A stretch of 12,126 bases of DNA from Burkholderiales bacterium. GTDB taxonomy: Bacteria > Pseudomonadota > Gammaproteobacteria > Burkholderiales > Burkholderiaceae. The position numbers and the translations under genes are program-made. Shown piece after piece: positions 7,771 through 12,126 of the stretch; position 1 is the stretch's first letter; each line of letters opens with the position of its first letter. The stretch lies in contig CANFNO010000035.1 in the NCBI GenBank assembly GCA_947447845.1, positions 1-12,126 of the forward strand, in the 5' to 3' direction. The notes below the pieces were generated by a model that ran no database searches, was not told the DNA's origin, and saw nothing but the letters and a program-made list of their open reading frames with translations.

Positions 7771-8076
7771 ATGGAGAAGACGATCATTACTGTGGGTGAC
7801 CTGACAGATACGGGGCGCAAACGATTCTTGTATGAATCCCATGCGCCCGTCGGCTGGAGAAGGCATTTCTCCATGGCCGCCATTCAAATCAATACGAACG
7901 CTGCGATACCACATTTGCAGTCGCTCGACCAGCGCACTCAAATCGAAGAGATAGCTTTCTGGCGCTTAAAGGCCTCCCAAGACAGTTTGCTGGCTTTGGC
8001 AGTATTTTTATGCCTGTACGTGTTTCAAGACAAACCGCCGAGACTAAGGCTGCACGACATCTTACGGGCTTCTTGA
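7771..8076 (+). CDS. Possible small unknown protein upstream of the HEPN-like gene
   Basis: An ATG at 7771 preceded by GAGG with 5-nt spacing opens a 101-residue frame (MEKTIITVGDLTDTGRKRF to LRLHDILRAS). Its TGA ends one base before the ATG of the next gene, which itself lacks a clear ribosome binding site. This spacing would suit translational coupling. The frame extends further upstream (to 7660), but the part before 7771 has no better start. I recognise no family. The sequence has a hydrophobic patch (LLALAVFLCLYVF, about residues 74-86) that could be an amphipathic or membrane-associated helix. An overlapping minus-strand frame (7468-7941) competes for part of the region. It may not be a real gene. 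Confidence 0.35.
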   Translation: MEKTIITVGDLTDTGRKRFLYESHAPVGWRRHFSMAAIQINTNAAIPHLQSLDQRTQIEEIAFWRLKASQDSLLALAVFLCLYVFQDKPPRLRLHDILRAS

Positions 8077-8077
8077 C

Positions 8078-8527
8078 ATGGCTTACCAATCCCGCATTCC
8101 CGTTGACCCGACATACATTCATTCCGTTGGCACAGCGTTCTACAACTTCACGTACCTTGAGTGGATTGTGGTTTGGACGATCGTCAAGCTGAGCACTGAC
8201 GGTTTTGCGAGCGTTCCTCGTGGCGAAACAGCTAAAGCCATCTCTACCGCTCTTTTCAAGGCAATTGAAAATACTGCCGCGCCGTTACCCGCTCCGCTAC
8301 GTAAGCGTCTAATCAAGTTTCACGAGTCTTATCTTGCTGCTATCCGAAGTAGAAATAAGCTACTCCATGCGCATCCTTATACAGGCGAGGATGGACAGCA
8401 ACAGCTTGGATGTGGTGGCGTCGAATGGCCAATTTCCGAAGTAGATCAAGCCGCGCAGTTATTTGAAAACGCGGCTATCGAGGGCAACTTTATCTTTCAT
8501 GGTGAGCTTGCACAGGTGCGCCCGTGA
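8078..8527 (+). CDS. Small HEPN-like protein in an integron-cassette context
   Basis: This 149-residue, mostly helical protein resembles hypothetical proteins that begin with an IPVDPxYIHxVGxAxYxFxYLEW-type segment. The notable motif is RNKLLH at residues 92-97, followed by AHPYTGEDG. It is an R-X4-H pattern like the catalytic motif of HEPN ribonucleases, placed near the end of a helix (SYLAAIRSRNKLLH) as in that fold. HEPN proteins are frequent RNases in toxin-antitoxin and defence systems. However, the motif is short and many RN-x-LLHA proteins are of unknown activity, so the function is tentative. The gene stops 6 nt before the R'' box of the attC-like site at 8534-8600, the usual arrangement for the gene of a cassette. 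The start is supported by the characteristic N-terminus rather than by a ribosome binding site. Confidence 0.7.
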   Translation: MAYQSRIPVDPTYIHSVGTAFYNFTYLEWIVVWTIVKLSTDGFASVPRGETAKAISTALFKAIENTAAPLPAPLRKRLIKFHESYLAAIRSRNKLLHAHPYTGEDGQQQLGCGGVEWPISEVDQAAQLFENAAIEGNFIFHGELAQVRP

Positions 8528-8533
8528 GCAGAC

Positions 8534-8600
8534 GCCCAACCCATCATTCCACCGGGCCTGCGCGAAAAGCCGCGCAGGCCGGTGACTTCAAACCATAGGC
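8534..8600 (+). repeat. attC-like site 1 (59-base element), R' box degenerate
   Basis: The R'' box GCCCAAC is at 8534-8540. An imperfect palindrome follows: CACC, one extra G, then GGCCTGCGCG, a six-base loop, CGCGCAGGCC and GGTG. The unpaired G is the kind of extrahelical base typical of attC. The 3' side reads GACTTCAAAC, the usual L' style. The R' box reads CATAGGC where GTTAGGC or GTTGGGC is expected, so the GTT at the crossover point is lost. The site is probably no longer a good recombination substrate. Confidence 0.72.
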
Positions 8601-8656
8601 CTCTCTGATGCAATAGTCACCCGCGACTCTGGCAGCAAAACTTCTAGGAGAAAGAA

Positions 8657-9553
8657 TTGAAGGTATTCATAAGTTGGTCAGGAGAACTCAGTCATAGAGT
8701 CGCACTAGCCTTAAGAGATTGGCTCCCGTCTGTCATACAGACAATTGAACCTTATGTATCCTCCGAAGATATCGACAAGGGCGCGCGATGGAGCACAGAT
8801 ATCGCATCAGAACTTGAGAAATCCGCATTCGGCATACTTTGCATTACGCGAAACAACCTTGAAGCTCCTTGGATTCATTTCGAGGCCGGCGCGCTTTCAA
8901 AGTCTGTAGACAAAAGTCGCGTGTCACCACTCCTGTTTGGCCTTAAGCGTTCAGAAATAAAGGGAGGCCCGCTTTTGCAGTTTCAATCGACGCTAGCAGA
9001 GGCAGAGGACCTTCGCAAGCTTCTCCTTTCGCTCAACTCGAGCTGCCAACCACCACTCTTAGACGAGCAGCGTCTGAACTCAATCTTCGACGTTTGGTGG
9101 CCGCAACTCGAAAAGAGCTTTAACGCACTTCTCGAGCGAGTTGATCCAACTACGATCCCCCAAGAAGGTCCGCAACTTCAGCCGCCAGCAAATACCGAGA
9201 TTCTTGAGGAAATTCTTGAACTTATGCGCCAACAACACCGCATATTAAAGTCACCGGTGGACCTTCTTCCGCCGCGATACATTGCGGAAGTAATGCGCGA
9301 CGTGTCTCTATCCGAGCATCCCAGGGGACACCCGGTTTTTAAGGATCTCACCAGATCCTGGGCTAAGATTCAAACAGAATTAAAACTACTCGCCGAGCAA
9401 GAATATGTACCGCGAAAGCTAATCCTTGAAATTATTGATCGCCTTGAAGGCCCCATTAACTACATTGATTACCAATATGCTCGCCCGACTAGAGCGAGAA
9501 CAAATGCCTTGGAAGATCTAATTAGCATTGGCCGAGATGACAAGAGTACTTAA
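8657..9553 (+). CDS. TIR-domain protein, candidate anti-phage NADase, in an integron cassette
   Basis: This 298-residue protein starts MKVFISWSGELSHRVALALRD, the first strand and helix of a TIR domain. It continues with YVSSEDIDKGARW (33-45), ELEKSAFGILCITRNN (52-67) and PWIHFEAGAL (71-80). Glu76, in the W-x-x-x-E context, is at the position of the catalytic glutamate of NAD-cleaving TIR domains. The TIR part covers about 1-150. A helical C-terminal region of about 130 residues follows, with a possible coiled coil at 178-195, that I do not recognise and that may sense or oligomerise. The start is TTG at 8657, with AGGAG 6 nt upstream. It is the only gene of cassette 2, lying between attC sites 1 and 2. 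Bacterial TIR proteins commonly deplete NAD on infection; that role here is inferred. Confidence 0.82.
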   Translation: MKVFISWSGELSHRVALALRDWLPSVIQTIEPYVSSEDIDKGARWSTDIASELEKSAFGILCITRNNLEAPWIHFEAGALSKSVDKSRVSPLLFGLKRSEIKGGPLLQFQSTLAEAEDLRKLLLSLNSSCQPPLLDEQRLNSIFDVWWPQLEKSFNALLERVDPTTIPQEGPQLQPPANTEILEEILELMRQQHRILKSPVDLLPPRYIAEVMRDVSLSEHPRGHPVFKDLTRSWAKIQTELKLLAEQEYVPRKLILEIIDRLEGPINYIDYQYARPTRARTNALEDLISIGRDDKST

Positions 9554-9570
9554 TCACCCTTCGCGTCGAG

Positions 9571-9637
9571 GTCTAACTGTCGATTTAACTCGGACTGAAA
9601 TGCTTCGCTTTACCACCGGTTTACCTAGGCGTTATGT
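9571..9637 (+). repeat. attC-like site 2 (end of the TIR cassette)
   Basis: The R'' box GTCTAAC is at 9571-9577 and the R' box GTTATGT at 9631-9637, giving a 67-base element with both the AAC and GTT cores intact. R' matches GTTRRRY at 6 of 7 positions. Between them, TTTAACTCGG pairs imperfectly with CCGGTTTA around a TTCG loop, with bulged bases. The site begins 17 nt after the TIR gene's stop. R'' and R' are poorly complementary to each other, which is expected because the last bases of R' belong to the next cassette. Confidence 0.62.
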
Positions 9638-9673
9638 GTGTTGTAGTTTTCACCGATAGCCAAGGATAAAGTT

Positions 9674-10606
9674 ATGGAACAAGAAGAAGGGCAACTCGGC
9701 TATATCAAGTATTCGGGCAAGCTGGTTAGGGATGGATATCTTGATGCTCGCAAGTCTGCCCAAGCACTTTTAGGGATGGATGAAGCCGTCCGGTTCTTCG
9801 TGTTTCAACAAGCCCCAGAGCTACGGACTGCAGATTTTGAATTTCCTGTAAAAGTCAAAAGAGGTTCTTGGGAAATTGTCATTGGCGGGATACTTCTTGC
9901 GTATGGTGCAAAGGCCGCTCAAAAGATGGCAGAGAACGATTTTAAGAACATCGGCCTTATAGACGTATTCAAAAAGGCTCTAAGTGCTATCCAATGGATG
10001 ATCCGTATCGGAAAGCACATGGGCGACTTAACCATTAAAAAATTCGAAAACGTTAAATTCAAGGATAACAATACGTTGATCGGAATTAGGAACTCGCAGG
10101 GCGAGTTCCTATATGTGCCTAAAGAATTTTTAGAATTTTATGCTTCGGCGAGTCCAAATCTTCTGAAAAAAATAACCGAGGTTGTAGAAGAAGAACGGTC
10201 GCTATCCGTTGGCATTTATGACGGTAACGCTGTAATTGAAGAAACCGTGACTCGCAGGCACCGTCAAATATTTACTAACGAGGTAGAAGAACCAGGAGAA
10301 GTCCTATTCCCTGAACTTGAACATGGACAGGCCGTGATGCTTGAGGGAGAGCTAACTCGTGGCAACGAAATGTCGAACACCGTTGGCATTGGTTACCAAG
10401 GACATATTCTCACCGGAGTCCCTGAGGTGGGAAGCATTGTTCGGTTCAAGCCTAGCCTGTTTCTTCGTTGCAATATTTATGGCCGAGTAAGTAGGGAGGA
10501 TGAAAAGGGACGTTTGGATGCTCGTCGACCACGAATCATCTTCACCAGAATTGAGTCTCTCGAGAGCGACGATGACAATCAGCAGTTATTCAAAGAAAAC
10601 ACATAA
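9674..10606 (+). CDS. Unrecognised 310-residue protein in an integron cassette
   Basis: The ATG at 9674 has AAGGA 7 nt upstream. I cannot assign a function. The N-terminal 60 residues (GYIKYSGKLVRDGYLDARKSAQALLGMDEAVRFF) look like a compact alpha/beta unit. A glycine-containing hydrophobic stretch, SWEIVIGGILLAYGAKAA (65-82), could be a membrane-interacting helix or a buried core helix. A lysine-rich helical middle follows (83-170). The C-terminal third (about 215-295) is rich in predicted strands and may be an OB- or SH3-like barrel. The stop codon TAA lies within the R'' box of attC site 3, typical for cassette genes, so it is the only gene of cassette 3. Its A+T-rich codon use resembles the TIR gene and differs from recJ. 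It may work alone, and nothing ties it mechanistically to the TIR gene beside it. Confidence 0.82.
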   Translation: MEQEEGQLGYIKYSGKLVRDGYLDARKSAQALLGMDEAVRFFVFQQAPELRTADFEFPVKVKRGSWEIVIGGILLAYGAKAAQKMAENDFKNIGLIDVFKKALSAIQWMIRIGKHMGDLTIKKFENVKFKDNNTLIGIRNSQGEFLYVPKEFLEFYASASPNLLKKITEVVEEERSLSVGIYDGNAVIEETVTRRHRQIFTNEVEEPGEVLFPELEHGQAVMLEGELTRGNEMSNTVGIGYQGHILTGVPEVGSIVRFKPSLFLRCNIYGRVSREDEKGRLDARRPRIIFTRIESLESDDDNQQLFKENT

Positions 10607-10695
10607 CCCGGCATTCGAGAGGGACAGCCAAAGAGCTGGGCTTTTTGGTTCCCTCCGCTTTTCGCGGCCGACCGCCACTCACTTCTAGGTTAAGA
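10601..10695 (+). repeat. attC-like site 3 (end of cassette 3)
   Basis: The R'' box ACATAAC (10601-10607) overlaps the stop of the 310-residue gene. The R' box candidate is GTTAAGA (10689-10695), 6 of 7 to GTTRRRY. Inside, GAGGGA pairs with TCCCTC, and CCAAAGAGC pairs with GCTTTTTGG around a TGG loop (one G-T mismatch). CATTCGAGAGGG resembles the usual left side, and CCACTCACTTCTA the usual right side. At 95 bases it is within the known attC size range. It is the last site before recJ. R'' is firm because it complements the start of cassette 3; R' is less certain. Confidence 0.6.
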
Positions 10696-10749
10696 CTGCA
10701 TTGCGGCAAGATGCACGTCGGGTTACTGCACATACCTGCAATTGCCCCC

Positions 10750-12126
10750 TCACCCCTCTGCCCCCTCCACCAAAAACTTCACCCTTCTCACCCCATTCCA
10801 CTCATCCGCATCCAACCGAAACGCCAGCTTCACTCTTGCAGGCAGTTGCTCGGTATGCCCAAACCAAATGCCGTCCACCGGCTGGCCTTGGTGTTTGAGT
10901 TTGAGCTGCAAATGTTTTTCACCCACCAGCCTTTGCGACACCACTTCCACCTCTTCGCTGAACGTCGGCGGGGCAAAGCCCTGGCCCCAGACTTCTTTTT
11001 GCAAGGTGTCCACCAAGTCCACGCGGACGTATTTGGGGTCTAGCGCGCCATCGGTTTCCAGGCGGCGGGTGAGGGTGGCGGCGTCCAGCCATTCGTGGGC
11101 CACTTCGTTCAGGCCTTGCTCAAACGCATCCAGGCCGTCTTCGTGAATCGTGCAACCGGCTGCCATGGCGTGGCCGCCGAAGCGCAGCAGCACGCCGGGG
11201 TAGCGCTTGGCCACCAGGTCGAGCGCGTCGCGCAGGTGGAAGCCGGGGATGCTGCGGCCCGAGCCTTTGAGTTCGTGTTCTTTGCCCGGCGCCTGGCTGG
11301 CAGCGAAGACGAAGCTAGGGCGGTGCAATTTGTCCTTGATGCGCGAGGCCACGATGCCGACCACGCCTTCATGAAAATCCGGGTCAAACACGCAGATGGC
11401 CGAGGGCGGCTCGTCGCCTTCGTCAAACAGCGAGTCGACGATATCCATGGCCTGGTCGCGCATGTCGCCTTCGATGACGCGGCGCTCGCGGTTGATGGCG
11501 TCCAGCGCTTTGGCCAATTCATCGGCGCGTCCGGCGTCGTCGGTCTGCAGGCATTCAATGCCCAGCGTCATGTCCGACAGGCGGCCCGCAGCGTTGATGC
11601 GTGGGCCTAGAGCAAAGCCGAAATCAAAGGTTGTGGCGACCTTGGCTTTGCGCCCGGCTGCCGCGAACAACGCAGCCAGACCTTCCGGCATGGCACCGGC
11701 GCGCACGCGCTTCAGGCCTTGCGCGACGAGGCGGCGGTTATTGGCATCGAGCTTGACCACGTCGGCCACGGTGCCCAGCGCAACCAGTGGCAACAGCGTG
11801 TCGAGCTTGGGTTGGTTGGTTGCGTCAAACACCCCGCGCGCACGCAACTCGCTGCGCAGTGCCAGCAGCACATAAAACATCACGCCCACACCGGCCATCG
11901 ATTTGCTCTCGAAGCTGCAGCCGGGCTGGTTCGGGTTGACGATGACGTCGGCATCCGGCAACTCCACCGCGCCGGTCTTGCGGTTGGTGGCGGGCAGGTG
12001 GTGGTCGGTCACCAGCACCTGCAGGCCCAGCGCTTTGGCGTGGGCCACGCCTTCCATGCTGGCAATGCCGTTGTCCACGGTGATCAGCACTTCGGCGCCG
12101 CTGTCAAACACGCGCTGGGCGATGGG
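10750..12126 (-). CDS. recJ: RecJ single-stranded-DNA-specific 5'-3' exonuclease (3' part, truncated by window)
   Basis: The frame is open to the right edge, so the N-terminal part of the gene (roughly 110-120 residues by comparison with typical RecJ length) lies outside. Visible motifs include ITVDNGIAS, the DHH signature in VLVTDHHLP, LVALGTVADVV, and DFHEGVVGIVASRIKDKLHRPS. The DHHA1-type FGGHAMAAGCTI block and a C-terminal OB-like domain ending in VKFLVEGAEG follow. RecJ degrades single-stranded DNA 5' to 3' in recombinational and mismatch repair. The product should be cytoplasmic and Mn/Mg-dependent; the DHH motif is intact. The gene is GC-rich and convergent with the cassette array; its stop lies about 55 nt from the last attC-like site. 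Confidence 0.95.
   Translation of the reverse strand, partial: PIAQRVFDSGAEVLITVDNGIASMEGVAHAKALGLQVLVTDHHLPATNRKTGAVELPDADVIVNPNQPGCSFESKSMAGVGVMFYVLLALRSELRARGVFDATNQPKLDTLLPLVALGTVADVVKLDANNRRLVAQGLKRVRAGAMPEGLAALFAAAGRKAKVATTFDFGFALGPRINAAGRLSDMTLGIECLQTDDAGRADELAKALDAINRERRVIEGDMRDQAMDIVDSLFDEGDEPPSAICVFDPDFHEGVVGIVASRIKDKLHRPSFVFAASQAPGKEHELKGSGRSIPGFHLRDALDLVAKRYPGVLLRFGGHAMAAGCTIHEDGLDAFEQGLNEVAHEWLDAATLTRRLETDGALDPKYVRVDLVDTLQKEVWGQGFAPPTFSEEVEVVSQRLVGEKHLQLKLKHQGQPVDGIWFGHTEQLPARVKLAFRLDADEWNGVRRVKFLVEGAEG

Larger units (their letters stand above)
8078..10695 (+). mobile_element. Integron gene-cassette array without an integrase in the window
   Basis: Three same-strand gene units are each followed by an attC-like imperfect palindrome (8534-8600, 9571-9637, 10601-10695). 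By the cassette rule, cassette 2 runs from about 8595 to 9631 and cassette 3 from 9632 to 10689. In cassette 3 the opening GTTATGTGT (9631-9639) is the exact reverse complement of ACACATAAC at its own attC (10599-10607). In cassette 2 the opening (8594-8603) matches the complement of 9568-9577 at 7 of 10 positions. The genes use visibly more A and T than the flanking vgrG and recJ. The left edge of cassette 1 is not resolved. I see no attI site or intI gene, so this resembles the arrays called CALINs, or the far end of a longer integron. Confidence 0.68.

Noticed and set aside
7468..7941. A 157-codon minus-strand open frame upstream of vgrG
   Set aside because: Its translation is low-complexity in character (rich in Arg, His, Cys and Pro) and has no family features. 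It overlaps a plus-strand frame with a better ribosome binding site. I could not support it as a gene.
8041..8077. A left boundary (attI or another attC) for cassette 1 just before the HEPN-like gene
   Set aside because: CTAAGGC at 8043-8049 resembles a degraded R' box, but the expected complement of attC1's R'' arm (GTTGGGCGTC) is not present and no palindrome precedes it. I leave the boundary unresolved.
10615..10660. Strong stem-loop after the 310-residue gene as an intrinsic terminator
   Set aside because: No T-run follows the stem on either strand, and the stem fits better as the inner part of attC site 3. Some termination activity is not excluded.
11095..11610. Plus-strand open frames antisense to recJ
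   Set aside because: They are shadows of the GC-rich recJ coding strand, which has unmistakable DHH-family motifs.
1..12126. CRISPR arrays, tRNA or rRNA genes, insertion sequences, integron integrase
   Set aside because: I looked on both strands and saw no regularly spaced direct repeats, no cloverleaf-like tRNA, no transposase and no tyrosine recombinase in the window.

Overview
The window looks like a chromosomal segment of a betaproteobacterium, probably Burkholderiales and possibly Comamonadaceae. This rests on the GC-rich codon use of the flanking genes and the style of the RecJ, VgrG and DUF4123 proteins; no rRNA or other taxonomic marker is present. It has three blocks.

Left block (about 1-7212, all minus strand): a type VI secretion (T6SS) effector operon. 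In transcription order it holds a VgrG spike protein, a DUF4123 adaptor, a three-helix membrane protein (immunity candidate 1), a 51-residue remnant of a Tle1-like effector, a paralogous membrane protein (immunity candidate 2), and a full-length Tle1/DUF2235 phospholipase effector with an intact GFSRG motif. A further gene begins at 46 and runs off the left edge. The genes are 10-13 nt apart or overlap by 4 nt (ATGA). The layout implies that VgrG and DUF4123 load and deliver the phospholipase while the membrane proteins protect the producer. The immunity-effector pair was duplicated, and one effector copy survives only as its N-terminal tail.

Middle block (about 7213-10700): a vgrG upstream region with no confident gene up to about 7770, then plus-strand genes that read as integron gene cassettes. 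I see three attC-like sites, at 8534-8600, 9571-9637 and 10601-10695. They delimit a HEPN-like small protein (cassette 1, left edge unresolved), a TIR-domain protein (cassette 2) and an unrecognised 310-residue protein (cassette 3). The first bases of cassettes 2 and 3 are complementary to the R'' arm of their own attC: 9 of 9 bases for cassette 3 and 7 of 10 for cassette 2. This is what cassette biology predicts. No integron integrase lies in the window, so this is an integrase-less array, or the distal end of one, inserted between vgrG and recJ. The TIR cassette, and perhaps the HEPN-like one, suggest anti-phage defence cargo.

Right block (10750-12126, minus strand): the 3' part of recJ, a housekeeping single-strand exonuclease, cut by the right edge of the window.

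The most interesting observations are the defence-like cassette array without an integrase, the truncated effector whose conserved N-terminal tag outlived its toxin domain, and a perfect hairpin at the left edge that pairs with the ribosome binding site of the next gene.
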